The position numbers were made by a program, and so were the translations under genes. A stretch of DNA of 64,000 bases from Cannabis sativa (lineage: Eukaryota > Streptophyta > Magnoliopsida > Rosales > Cannabaceae), in contig NC_083601.1 in NCBI RefSeq assembly GCF_029168945.1, positions 21,728,160 to 21,792,159 on the forward strand, read 5' to 3'. Within the stretch, counting starts at the first letter, position 1. Every line of letters begins with the position of its first letter. Positions 1-11,707 of this stretch are shown here, in pieces. The notes beneath the pieces are model-generated. The model worked only from the letters and a program-made list of their open reading frames with translations, made no database searches and was not told the DNA's origin.

Positions 1-1
1 C

Positions 2-76
2 AGAAAATATTTTGGTATGGTTCCACCTGCTCTGCCTGAAATGGTATTAAAAGAAGAGTTAGATAAGTCTAAGTGA
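2..76 (+). CDS. Possible 3' end of an unidentified plus-strand coding region
   Basis: Reading from base 2, the plus strand gives an open frame of 24 codons that enters from outside the window and stops with TGA. It contains RKYFGMVPPALPEMV and a charged tail. I do not recognise the protein. The segment is on the strand opposite the RRP12-like gene and falls in what must be that gene's intron after exon 16, because no RRP12 exon is visible between 1 and 627. It could be the last exon of a nested or retroposed gene, or chance. The composition looks coding, but the length is too short to be sure. Confidence 0.25.
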   Translation, partial: RKYFGMVPPALPEMVLKEELDKSK

Positions 77-153
77 GCAGTTCCACAACAGCATTTTCAC
101 AGCATTTTTCCTTCACATACTTCACAGTTAGATGAAAATAATCAATTTTTAAA

Positions 154-424
154 TTGGTTGGAGGTACTGATATGGAATGGAAAAAAATTAATTTTATTTC
201 ATTCCTTTATTTGGCTGTATTTAAAGTATTCTAATGTCATTCCATCTTTTTACTCTACTTTGGTGGAATGCTATTCCATTTTGAAATAGAAGGAAAAACC
301 ATTACAATGCACAATATGAAAAAATTTAATAATTTTTGCTATACATTTTAAATGTTATTCCATTTGTATACCTAATCCTATCCCTCTCATTCCTATTCCT
401 GTGTTTTCGTTCCTACCAACCAAA
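154..424. mobile_element. Putative short MITE in an RRP12 intron
   Basis: The segment starts TTGGTTGGAGG and ends with the near-complement CCTACCAACCAA. Its interior is AT-rich and carries repeated GGAATGGA and ATTCC motifs, an arrangement common in plant non-autonomous DNA transposons. I could not find a convincing target duplication, so the superfamily and exact ends are open. Confidence 0.4.
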
Positions 425-627
425 TGTACCCTTGCTGTTTTTCTACCAATAACAATATTCACATTACTCAAATGCACAACTTAAAAATTAGTCCCTAGGG
501 TAAAAGATACTTCGATGGCTTTGTATAGTTTCAACAGTTGGAAAACATTGAACAGATGCATTTGTCACCAATAAGTTTCCTGAGATACAAAATTTCATAG
601 CACATCATAACTGATAAAAATTAGTAC

Positions 628-3600
628 CTGGATGTAGTGGCTTTTGAGAAATGAGATTTAGCTTCTTCAGACGGAGCAGCCAGTTTTTTCTCCTTTCGTT
701 CCTTGATCTTAACAAAACAAGTTTTAAACATCTTACAAATATGTTTGGGAAAAATTAGTAACGTTAGAAAATTATGTAATTAAGTATACCTTTCGTATAT
801 TGGTAAGGAGTTTCATGTGCTCTTCAGGCATCACAGCCTTAACAGCATCAAGTCCACATTTTTTCACTAGCATTTCCAATAGAAGCTTAACCTGAAAACA
901 TGCAAAATGACCAACAAGTCAAGAATTTGTACCACTAGTTCAGTAAAGCACAAGCTTAAGGACCGTCATATGTCATCAAGGAATATCATGCTGGGTCAAA
1001 CCTACCTTAGCTTTGAAGTGTGTTTTAGTATCATCTTGCCACATCATCAAGCCTTCAACCATGCCCTTCAAGTGTATTTGTAGTGCCTCAGCTTTTGACT
1101 TAGCCACTAGAACCTTCAGTAAGCCTAAATTAGCCTGCACAATAAAATTATTAAGCAATATTTAGACCAAAAAAAAAAAAAAGAAGAGAGAAAGCAAATA
1201 ATATATAAGAAACAATAACAACCAATTGAAATGTTTAAAAGAATAGTCATCATTTCTGTAGACGAAAAAAGAAAATCTGGGACAAATTACAGGCAAATAA
1301 CAAATCCTCTATAATCAAAGTTTAAACTATAAGATTTAAAAGGCCTTTCAAAATTGTTCGAATTATACAAAGATGAGAGGAAACAAACTTTGACTATTTC
1401 TCTGTTCTTTCTCCGAAGGAGTAGAAATGTGGATGGAAGCAAATTGCAAGCAGTCGAAACAAGATCAGAAAACTCATAAACCAATCGTGCCAAGCCTTTC
1501 ACTGCAGCACTTATCATATGAGGAGTCTCCCCAGCCAAGCCTCCAGCTACCTGTGAAATTGAAATAGCAAGTTTTTTATTATATGGACAATGTTACCTAA
1601 AGACCAACAATACAGGTCACCCAGAAATATTACACAGTTAAAAGAGAATTAACAATACCATGTTAAAAAACTGATTCAAGTTTTCTCTTTTTCCCCCTTT
1701 ATCTTCATCTCCAAAAGCATGGCCAATCTCGACAACAATATCATACGCTCTGCTTCTTGTTTTTTTATTAGCCTGCAAAAGTAAACTTAGTTTTCAGAAA
1801 GGTTGCAGTAGTACTAAACAATTCACATCATGATGGTAAAAGAGAGTGAAAAAAATCCCAAACATTTTCAGTACCTAAAATGACACACACACAAACAAAA
1901 TGCAATATGCATTTAAAAAATATGATACCAAATTTACGCCTACATAGCACCTGCTGTATCATATTGATAAACTTTCAAGACTTATCAAAAAGAATGGAAT
2001 GCAGACATCACATGCAAAAACAGACCACAGATGTCCACATCTGTTGTTTACAGATCATATGTAACAGTAGAACTAACATGGGTTTGATGAAGCCCAGATT
2101 AGTATAAGTTCACAGTTTCAATTAATTTAAAAAAGATATGAACATTACCTCTTTAAGTGCAAGAATTATTTCAGTTAGGAATGATCCTATGATGTCACGC
2201 CGCCTCTGCTCAGTATTGACCTATAGACAAGGGCACAAGTTTAAGGAGTGAGGCATATATACTTCTCAAATTCAAACCTAGATCAATTTTGTAGTGAAAG
2301 ATTTTATGATACATTGGTGCATCTTAAATTGATAATAATCATTTACAGACCTTGGATACATGAACTATCAAAAAGTACAGACAATCAAGCCTATGGCGTT
2401 TTGCAGAAAAATTGCATGAAGGCAGCACTTCAATCATAAGTTGAAGTATTTCATCAAGCTTCGAAGCAAGGAATGCATCACTGGTCTGCCAAATAAACAG
2501 TGCAACAATATCGAGAGTTAGTAAACTGCAATTCATTTATTAATAATAGAGTCCATGTGATAGCAGAGATGACAACTTTCACATACAGATGTTAAAATCA
2601 GTAAACCATGAACCCATTAGATGTCATAGAATGTAGCTATGGATGAGCATGATTAGCAATTGTGAGTGATATTCATTACTCAAAAAGCTTTTTGCATACC
2701 TTGAGAATAAGTGACAAGACTTTGTAAGCCTTCTTTTGTATTAATCCTTCACCATCCTGCAGTCAGAGATAGTTAAGCTACTGCTTCATTTCCAATTAAT
2801 AGAGAAAAGGAGCTCCCTCCATAAACAACCAAGCCAAGAAAAGCACAGGCAAATGGACATACCTGAAGTGCAGGCTTTATCGCAGTGAATAAAAGCTTAA
2901 CCTCTTCAGAATTTAAACCAGGTAAAAGTGAAGCAGCCAGGTCAAGAAGTTTCCCCCTGTAATTAAGATACAGAAGTTACTAAACTAACAGAAACTGCAG
3001 TTATCTGTTTTGAAGTCACGAAATATGTTCACAAAGACCCAAGTTATACAAACGAGTGTACATCAGACTGGAGATAACAAGACAAGAAATGGCAAAAAAT
3101 AGAGCAAAAAGAATAAAAATAAAGAACCTCATAGCTGAAGGGGAACTTTCATCTGATGGCTCATCAATGGCCATGGAATCAGACTTCTTTGAATATTCTG
3201 CTTTTCCAGCATTTTGAGTGACCTTCAAAAGCTTTTGCATTGTGTTTTTAAATAACCTTGACACAACTCCTTTATCTGATATTGAAGCAAACTCACCTAT
3301 AGCAGACTGTTTTTGGAAAATGCAAAATATATAATTAGTCCAAAATTTTATTATCAATCTTGCCATATATATGCAACAAGTTAAGCAACCAATGCTCTTT
3401 AGAAGGCAAGAAATTCTAGATATTGCTAGGCAAATCTAGTAGGAATCTGAACCGCAAACCATGGTCCAAACTAGTAACCTACCCTTGGGGTCAACAATTG
3501 GTTCTAATAAAAAATAATGATAATAAATTTGCTCTGCCACATGCAATGTTTTGAAAGGCGGAAACGGGTTCTGAGGCGCTTGCCATAGTACCACGAGGCG

Positions 3601-6600
3601 TAAGCCTCAACAATAAGAACAAAAAATTCATAAACATTATCATAAAATTCATAAGAAAAAACACATAATTTCATAATAAAGTCATAAAATTCATGAAATT
3701 ACTATAGCTACAAGTCTTAAAATATAACTAAAGGCATAAAAGGTTCAAAATTAAAATCCTAATTAATAGACAAATGATAAATTTGAAGTCTAAAGTTTCA
3801 AACATAAAGATTAAAAGACACATTCCATGTTCCAAGGGAGAGAGGAGAGCCTTGTGTTGGTGTTGCTGCTGTGTGAGTGAAGAGAAGGGAGAGTATCGTG
3901 CAAGGCAAGTCGTGGAGGATGATGGAAAATGATGAATGTTTAGGGTTTTTTATTTAGTTTTCGGCTTTTAAAATTTACAAAATAAAACTCAAAATAGCCC
4001 AAGAAAAGTTCAAAAAAAGCTCAATTAAACTCTTTTAAAAAGGCTCACTGACCATTAAAAAAAAAGGCCCACTGAAACTCTTTAAAAAAAACTCAATTAA
4101 ACTCTTTAAAAAAAGGCTCAAAACAACTCAATTAGCTGAGGCATAAGCCTCACACGCCTCAGAGGCTTAAGCCTCAAGGCGTACGCCTCACAAGGCCGAG
4201 GAGTAAGCCTCATGGACAATGACTGAGGCCTCAAAGGCGTTTTTTGAACACCTCGTTCCGAGGCGCGCCTCAAGGCGTACGCCTCAAACACCTTTTAAAA
4301 CATTGGCAACATGATTGTTATGTCCTACCCTTCACGAGTTAATGGTTTGCTTTAAGAAAATGGATATCTCCAGTGGCCCAGATAAATGCCATCAAGCACA
4401 AATAAAATTTGGTTCAAACAAACCAAATGTTTCAAAGAGATAGAACAAGTACCTGCAAAGAACCTCCATCATCTTTTCTAGATTTGAGAAAAATAGTTGA
4501 TAGAACAGGCAATAAGTCACGAGCAGATTCCTTCAACGCACTTAAGTTATCTGCTGCAACATGTGGGGTGTAGTAAGACATCACACGTTGTCTTGCAGCC
4601 GGTTCAGTGTCATTCAAATCAGATTCATCATTCTTATTTTCCAGAATTTTTTTATTCTGTAAGATAAGACTCTGCAAACTAGAGCATATTATTCCACGAA
4701 TATCAGTTTCTTCATTAAGGGCACTGCACAAATCTTCCACCAAATCCTTGAAACTTTGGGCAGTATCAAAAGGATAGTTGCAAAAGGAAGGCAACAATGA
4801 CCACAAAGAGTACACAAGTGCATCCACACCCCTAGAAGAATAAACACGGCCTTGAAGCTCAAGCTGACGCAAAAAAAAAAGTAAATAAATAAATAACAAA
4901 TTTGAAAAAAGATCACTAAGAAAACAATGAGCATTTGTATGAAAAGTTGCAAACCTTTTCAGATTTAATTTTCATCTGTCTAACCATATCCAAAATCTCC
5001 ATAAAGTAACTTAAGTGAGCACCAATAGTATACTGCTTCAGAATTGGAAAGAGCCAAACATTCACCTCTGCTAGGTCTTCTGCCTCTAAATTAAGAGGTA
5101 GAAGTCCCAAGAAAGTTTGAGGACCCATTGCACCAAGGGCTGTTCCAAGGCATTCGTGGAGCTGAATTGTAATGAAATCATTAATTGAAGCTACATAGAT
5201 ATAAACAAACTAACAAACAGCTAACATCGTAATCTTTCTGTCTTTTTTTCCTTTTTCTAAGATCAAAACAACGTAGTGAATCCAACTTAAAACAAGAAAC
5301 ACCAAATTTCACAGCCATTATAGACCCAGATGAAAGCATAAAGTACTGAACAACGAGAAATATGAAAGACAAGAACATCATGGCTATAAATTTTATAAGA
5401 TCTTTGTAAATGTTAGTTTACTGACAAACATGTTAAAACAACAGCAATATCAAATAAAGAGATTCAAAGCACTGGTCAAAAACTAAAGAATACATTCACG
5501 GAAAGACTCTTCCTTCTTGTTTTTCTCATCAATAGTTAGTTTTCATTTGAAAGGACAAAAAAAAAAGTAGATCACCACATTTGGAATTGAATGCCATCAA
5601 ATCATGTTTGCAAGTTTGTGACAAAATTTTAATTAAGGATGACAGTCCCTTGCTGATATATAGCTTGTAATAGTTGAACTAAACCATACATAAAACAGAA
5701 AAAGGATAACGACAATAAATAGTCTACTAAACTTGAGGATTTAAAATAACAATCATACCTGTTTCCTCTTAGAAAACTCTTCATCAGGCAACTTCTGCAT
5801 CTCTGCCATGCTCTTGAGAATTCCCCTCATAAGATAAGAAGAATCAAAACCTGCAAGAAGAATTATTTATAAACGTTTTCTCCATAAACTAGATTTAACA
5901 AAATCAGAAAAGATGATTTAATAGATCACTAAAAAAACACAGAAGTAAAGGATAAAGCAATAATATTACCTAACTTATCAAACAGTGATGAAATAACTTG
6001 AAACGAAGGGTCCAAAACATCTAAGTAATGATATCCAAGTAAGCTCTCTATAATTGAGCACACTTTTTCAATGATGGTTGGCCCAGACGTCCTGGAACCC
6101 ACACTTAAATTCATCAATTTAAATGCATCCACCCCCTCCTTTATCAAGCTTTCATCGATACACTTATGTATCAAACTCTTCAATGTAGTTACGGCTGAAT
6201 GTGTAGCTTCTTCATGTTCAGAAACTAATATATCTGCCACAAAATTCCACTCTTAGAAAAGTATTACAATGCATAAAACCCAGCAACATATTAAATTAAA
6301 AACAGTTTAAGCTTGAAAAAAAGTTCAAATAATCAAACTCTGAAAAACCTCTGAGAGCATTGAAGACTACAGGAAGTTTAACAATGCAGAGCTGTCTATT
6401 ACGAGAATAAACTTTGACCATTCCAGCATCAAGCAAACGAGCAGTGAATGTCAGGGCATCCACTGAGGTCTGATTAGAGGTGACAGAAAGAGCTAGTGAG
6501 CACAACACATCAAGCAGTGTCTTAGAAGAAACCTCAGAATCTGGATTGAGGCAGAGCAAAAGCAAACAATCTGTTATGTGCCTTGATAATTTGGGGTTAT

Positions 6601-7488
6601 GCACTGCGAGAAGAGGTTTAAGATGTTCGAGTATCTCGGTTGTGTATTTGGATGGCATAAGAGGAAGACAATCTTTCAAAGCGTCCAGAACATGTAGTAC
6701 CTCCTGGGCTCCTCTAGGACCATCACTGCTGTTTGGATTTGAATCCATAGCAAAAAGAAGAAACCTTTTGAATAAAACAGTAAGCTCTTCACTTGCTTGA
6801 GCTCCCAAAGATTTCCCTCGAAATTTTTCCAACACATGACGAAGACACAACTGAACTTGCCTTCTTACCTGTTACAAACCCAATTGGGATACGCATTCAG
6901 AACCCGAAACTACATTGTTTAATTTGAAATTAAATTGAAAAACACAATATTTGAAAAAAAAAAAAAAGGATAATTGACCTTAGGGCGCGAATCGGTGACG
7001 AAGTTCATCAAAATTCCATACAACTGAGACACGTCTGACCAACTAGAAGCCTCTTTGATGATTAAAAAATGTGTAATGCATTTCAATCCAGCGATTATGG
7101 AGCCCATTGTTGACGATGACAGCTGAAGAACACGAACCATAGGTCCCGAAATCAATTCCTCTTTCTTCCTGACGACAGCAACAGGGACTCGGGGAAGGAG
7201 AAGCGAGAGAATTGTGAGGAAGGACTCCACAACGTGACTCGGTGGGTTGGGCTCCGATAATAAACGATTCAGTGACGACCACGTAGTACCGAAGTAGGCC
7301 ACCGGGGAGGATGGCATGTTCTGGTCCTTAAGCTCCTGGGACATGGTGCCTATGACCGCGCAGAGGTTTTGGTGCTCCTCTTGAGTGGAGTCACTGAATC
7401 GCGCGAGGATGGAGTTGCAGAAATCTCCTTGGTCGATGGGTCCGTCAAAGGGGCTGGTAAGCCCCTCCTCTAGCTCAATGCCTTCCAT
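628..7488 (-). CDS. RRP12: RRP12-like ribosomal RNA processing protein, 16 exons, 3' end outside window
   Basis: RRP12 is a HEAT/ARM-repeat karyopherin-like factor needed for pre-ribosome maturation and export. Coding exons read on the minus strand: 7488-6979, 6868-6349, 6233-5970, 5850-5759, 5161-4955, 4863-4453, 3306-3128, 2956-2863, 2756-2700, 2485-2351, 2220-2149, 1772-1659, 1550-1389, 1134-1006, 891-790, 707-628. Every junction has GT-AG borders and the phases join without a stop, giving 3,128 nt (1,042 codons plus 2 nt). Plant homologues are about 1,270 residues, so roughly 230 are missing beyond base 1. The NUC173-type segment is around residues 400-600 (LGAMGPQTFLGLLPLNLE at the start of exon 5). 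A short acidic stretch follows in exon 7. I chose the ATG at 7488 because homologues begin MEGIE; an in-frame ATG exists at 7560. The gene looks intact and functional. Confidence 0.93.
3536..4313. mobile_element. hAT-type MITE with 8-bp target duplication, in RRP12 intron 6
   Basis: The element proper is 3544-4305. Its ends are inverted (CAATGTTTTGAAAGGCG on the left; the right end read on the minus strand is CAATGTTTTAAAAGGTG). It is flanked by GCCACATG at 3536-3543 and GCAACATG at 4306-4313, an 8-bp duplication with one mismatch, which fits the hAT superfamily. The right third is packed with GAGGC/GCCTC words in both orientations (4135-4290) and can fold extensively. There is no coding capacity. 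It lies entirely inside the intron between exons 6 and 7, which is about 1.15 kb long. Confidence 0.75.
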
Positions 7489-7514
7489 GGTGAGTAGCCT
7501 TAGGAGTTGCAGAG

Positions 7515-7606
7515 AAACCCTATTTGAACTAGGGTTTATGGACTCCCAATGCGTGAGCAAATTAATGAGATAAATTAAAATTAAGGTGGTATGATGTTAA
7601 ACCCTA
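7515..7606 (-). promoter_or_regulatory. Three telo-box motifs upstream of the RRP12 start codon
   Basis: AAACCCTA occurs at 7515-7522 (plus), 7530-7537 (minus) and 7599-7606 (plus), 27 to 118 bases upstream of the ATG at 7488. Telo-boxes of this type are known in plant promoters and 5' leaders of ribosomal-protein and ribosome-biogenesis genes, which fits the downstream product. The transcription start is not determined from sequence; the motifs may lie in the leader or the proximal promoter. Confidence 0.6.
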
Positions 7607-7659
7607 TTAACAAAGTTTAAACGAAAAAACAAAACCAAGTTATATTATTATACTCACCA

Positions 7660-8160
7660 GATAAAAATAACGTGTATTTTCTTGATAAATTTTTCTAAAT
7701 AATTATTAATAACAATTAAAAATTTATATTTATAAGTAATTATATCAAAAAACAATATATCTTTTAAAAAGTCAATAAATAAATAGAATTTATCATATGA
7801 ACTATGATTCTTGAGATTTGCCTCTAAATTTCTTTTTTTCAAAAATTATAATCTAATTAGAAAAATTGTTACAAATATGTCTTTAATTATATTTTTACTC
7901 ATTTTTTAAAACAATTAGCATAAAGGTGAGATAAATGTAGTATAGTTCAAGAGTAGAAAAATGGAAAACTTTGATTTTAGAAAAAAGAAAAAACAAAAAA
8001 AGTCTAGAAAAAAAAAATTATATGTATGCTTTTTAATTTTTTTTAATATTACGTATTATAATTTGCTGTTAATTATATATTAATTTTACTGCAATATTTT
8101 TTATTTTTTAGAAAAATATCACATTTTTTTTATTTTCTTAAAATATAGTAATAGAAATAT
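7660..8160. other. AT-rich intergenic stretch upstream of RRP12
   Basis: Very AT-rich sequence with A and T runs. No coding frame, RNA gene or clear transposon end is visible. Confidence 0.6.
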
Positions 8161-8739
8161 ATATATTTTTTTATAACTACAGTGACAGTGTCACAATAGT
8201 GACTCTTTAAGAAACATAAACACACATAAACACGTTTTTCATTTTACTAATGTTTATAAGGAAAACAATAATATAAAAGTATTTTTTAAAAAAATTTGTG
8301 TATTGAGTAAAAAAAATAAAGTTTTTTACACCACATATTGAAATTTCAAAAAAAAAAATCATTTTTATTGTGGGGCGAAATTTTTTTCAAAAATATTGTG
8401 TTTTTTTTTTCAAAAATACTGTGTTTTTTTTAAAAAAAATACTATGTAAATTTCATAATGTGTATTGTGTTAAGTTTCACTGTTGTTTTTATTTGTTCTA
8501 CTGTTGTTTTTAATTGTTCTATTTTGTTGTTTTACAGTTGTTTTATAAAAAGACAGTATTTTTGTAAAAAAATTCGTGTGGTAGTAAAATTGTAAATTTT
8601 AACCCAAAATCTAGTATTTTTGTAAAAATCCCTAAAAAATAATAATAAAAAGATATGTTTTTAGGTATGTGCAATAAATTTAAATTTAAATTGCAATGTA
8701 AAAAAAAAAATTATGTTATATATAGCCACATTTAATATA

Positions 8740-9112
8740 GGGTAAATACCATTTTGGACCCTGTGTTTTGCAAAAGTTTTAGATTGGACCCTGTGTTTTG
8801 TTAAATGACAAAATGGACCCTGTATTTTCTAAAATAGTAAAAATAGGACCCTGAGCTTAATTTTTGACAACTTTTTTTTTTAATACAACCAACATGAAGA
8901 CAATGCTTATTCTTAATACGAACAGATACAAAAAATGTAAATTGTTTTGTCATAACACTTTTAGATCGGATTATAATTAAATTTTATTTTGACAAAAAAT
9001 CAATTCAGGGTCCTATTTGTACTATTTTAGAAAATACGGGGTCCATTTTGTCATCTAACAAAACACAGGGTCCAATTGGTAACTTTTGCAAAACAGAAGG
9101 TCCAAAATAATA
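8740..9112. mobile_element. Foldback element with about 110-bp inverted arms
   Basis: The left arm (8740-8865) repeats 'ggaccctgtgttttg' words and the right arm (8999-9112) is its reverse complement, with a loop of about 130 bp. Arm pairing is long and mostly uninterrupted. The arms suggest a Mutator-like or foldback MITE. I did not find an exact target duplication, so the ends may be off by a few bases. Confidence 0.6.
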
Positions 9113-10190
9113 TATGAGAGATATGTAGAACAATACTTTCTCTTATATAGCCACATTTGGTAATATAAATATATTTTTTGGGTAACTCCAGTAGGTAGCA
9201 GCAGTGTCACTATAGTGATTTTTTAAGAAAAATAAACACTTTTTCTATTTTATTAATATTTATAAAGAAAAAAATAATAGAAAGGTATTTTTTTTTTTAG
9301 ATGTGTGGATTGAGCATAAAAGATGATAATAGATATGTTTTTTAATACATGCAATGAGTTTAAATTTAAATTGCAATGTAAAACAATACTTTATATTATA
9401 TAGGGATATTGACGGCTAAACTACCTGAACTTTACAATTTGTAACACTTAACCACAAAAACTGAAATTTTAGCGGTTAAACTACCTAAACTCCCATTCCG
9501 TTTTGCTCTGTATACCTCCGTCCAAAAATCACAGTTAAGTACCGGTGGACTGTCCACGTGTACACACTTGTACACGTAGCAAAATTTTAGTGGTCCACGT
9601 AATATTAGTTTTAAAAAATAATTATAAATATTAAAAAAAATTAAAAAATCAGAAAAAGAAATATTAATTTTTTTAATTTAAAAAAAATTAAAAAATGATT
9701 TTTTTTTACTTTTTTTTTTCTCTTTTTCTTTTTCTTTTTCTTTCTTCTTCTTCTTTCTTAATACTTAATGAGTAGCAATGTGATTTCTCAAATTGCCAGC
9801 ATGAACATAGTTACCTTAGTTGAAACTGGTATGTTTAGCTTTGGTGTCTTTTCTATTTGATTATTTTAAAGAGCAAACTTAGTGGTTGATTGTAGAAGGG
9901 GATTTGGGAAGTGAGAATTTTCTAAGCTGTGGAGATTCTAAATCTGGTTAAGTGAGTTGTGTGAAGTTGAATGTTTGGCTTTTGTGATAAAGACTCTTTT
10001 CAAAGTAAGATTCCAATCGAATCCAAACCAGCGAGTCTGATTTGATTTTTTTTTTGTGGGGTTGACTGTGTTTATATCAATGTTTGCAAGGAGCAAGATA
10101 TCGAGGATTAGGAAGAATGGAATGGAATCAATTGTAAGAAAAATTTTGCAGCTTTATTCTGTACCATAGAAAAATTTGAAAAGAAATTAC

Positions 10191-10313
10191 CTGACGAATA
10201 AAGCCTTCAAGGGTGCCTAGCTTACCCATGGCCATAGCCATTTGACCCATGTAATTTGCTACATTCCCAGAGGAACTGGAGGAACCAAGAGATCCGCCGG
10301 TTAGGTTTGAAGG
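10191..10313 (-). pseudogene. Captured exon fragment of a TGA-class bZIP transcription factor
   Basis: The minus strand reads SSGNVANYMGQMAMAMGKLG and continues TLEGFIRQ, then meets a GT donor at 10190. This is the well-known motif near the end of the DOG1-type domain of TGA factors, and the exon boundary after FIRQ fits the host-gene structure. The upstream residues, rich in Ser, Pro and Leu, do not match the family, so the captured part begins around 10300. The DNA-binding bZIP region and the rest of the domain are absent. Intron-like sequence follows (10190-9780). It is a passenger of the Pack-MULE. Confidence 0.75.
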
Positions 10314-10442
10314 CTCCGGTGGTGAGACGAGAGAGAGAAAGAGAGAAAGGGGGTCGCTGGGGTTGGGGTTCAAGGCCGGTGGTCACGGGGATTTATGGTT
10401 GAGGCTGTGAGGTCCTAGGGATGGAGGGTTTCTGCAAAAAAA

Positions 10443-10510
10443 AGAAGAAGAAGAAGAAGAAGAAGAAGAAGAAGAAGAAGAAGAAGAAGAAGAAAGAAGA
10501 AGAAGAAGAA
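10443..10510 (+). repeat. GAA/AAG trinucleotide microsatellite
   Basis: More than 20 near-perfect AAG units with one interruption near 10494. It lies between the captured gene segment and the right inverted arm of the Pack-MULE. Confidence 0.95.
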
Positions 10511-11261
10511 AAAAAAAAAGTAAAAAAAAAATTAATTTTTTAATTTTTAAATTAAAAAAAGTAAAAAAAAAAAATCTGATTTTTTAATTTATTTAAATAT
10601 TTATAATTATTTTTTAAAACTAGTATTACGTGGACCACTAAAAATTTGCCACGTGTACAAGTGTGTACACGTGGACAGTCCACCGTGGCACTTAACTGTG
10701 ATTTTTGGACGGAGGTGTACAGAGCAAAACGGAATGGGAGTTTAGGTAGTTTAGCCGCCAAAATTTTGGTTTTTGTGGTTAAGTGTTACAAACCGTAAAA
10801 TTCAGGTGGTTTAGCCGCCAATATCCCTATTATATATAGTCACATTTAATATAAGATAAAAGATAAGAAAGATATGTAGAACAACACTTTCTATTATATA
10901 ACCACATTTAGTAATAAAAATATATTTTTTTGGTAACTACAATAAGTAGCGGCAACGTCGCAATAGTGATTCTTTAAGAAACATAAACACTTTTTTTGTT
11001 TTATTAATGTTTATAAATAAAATAAAAAGATAATTTTTTTTAGATGTGTGGATTGAATAAAAAAATGATAATATAAAGATATTTTTTCAAATATGTGCAG
11101 TGAGTTAATTTTAAATTGTAATTTAAAAAAAAATACACACATTAAGTTATATATATATATATAGCCACATTTAATATAATATAGAAGATAAGAAAGATAT
11201 GTAAAACAACACTTATGTTATATAGCCACATTTAATATAACATAGATATATTTTTGAATAA

Positions 11262-11707
11262 ATAATAGATTTTTATTAATGACAATTAACTAAAATAATA
11301 GTCTACAATCTAATCGGACATCTTCCCATTGGAGACACGACCTGGATTAAAAGAAAAATGAATCAAATAATCAGCCATCTAATTTTCAGATCGTTTGACA
11401 TAAAATCAAATAAAAAATTGCAGCATCACAATTAACCTTAAGAATATGTATATTATGTTTCATCCAAAGACACAACAGTAAAAACTATTACATCAGACTC
11501 ATTCAACCTCGTAGCTTGAGCACTCAATTATTGTGTAAGGTACGTAACTGCACTACTAACAACTCCTTCAATCATAAAGAACTTGTCATTTCCAACTACT
11601 AACAACGATTTGATGACAAGTTATCAAAGAACAAAAAAGAACCGACAACAAAACAAAACAAAACAAAACTATATCACACAAACAATACTAAAACACTTAA
11701 AACTATG
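11262..11707 (-). pseudogene. LINE remnant (RNase H-like end), part 1
   Basis: On the minus strand the degenerate reading around 11380 (FVKRSEN, then MADYL) resembles the end of the RNase H-like domain in plant LINEs, where F-x-R-x-x-N and a late AD-x-LA are conserved. The same sequence, more complete, recurs at 15826-16460. This copy is cut at 11707 by a solo LTR and resumes at 14162. Confidence 0.5.

Larger units (their letters stand above)
9394..10836. mobile_element. Pack-MULE (Mutator-like element) with captured gene pieces
   Basis: The element is 9403-10827 (1,425 bp). It begins GGGATATTGACGGCTAAAC, and the other end is its inverted, slightly diverged copy. The inverted arms extend about 320 bp each (9403-9722 and 10508-10827). 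It is flanked by a perfect 9-bp duplication, TATTATATA, at 9394-9402 and 10828-10836, which is diagnostic of Mutator-like transposons. No transposase is present. The interior (about 9770-10440) is richer in GC than its surroundings and contains host-gene-like sequence, including a TGA-type bZIP exon on the minus strand. Confidence 0.88.
8160..11250. repeat. Diverged repeat units, interrupted by two younger elements
   Basis: A unit with the marks 'gtaactacagt', 'caatagtgattctttaagaaacataaacac' split over neighbouring words, a short A-rich link, and 'ttatatagccacattta' recurs at about 8165-8735, 9175-9402 and 10920-11180. The copies are clearly related but diverged, so they form an old degenerate array of unknown type. 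The foldback element 8740-9112 and the Pack-MULE 9403-10827 lie between and inside copies. Confidence 0.5.
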
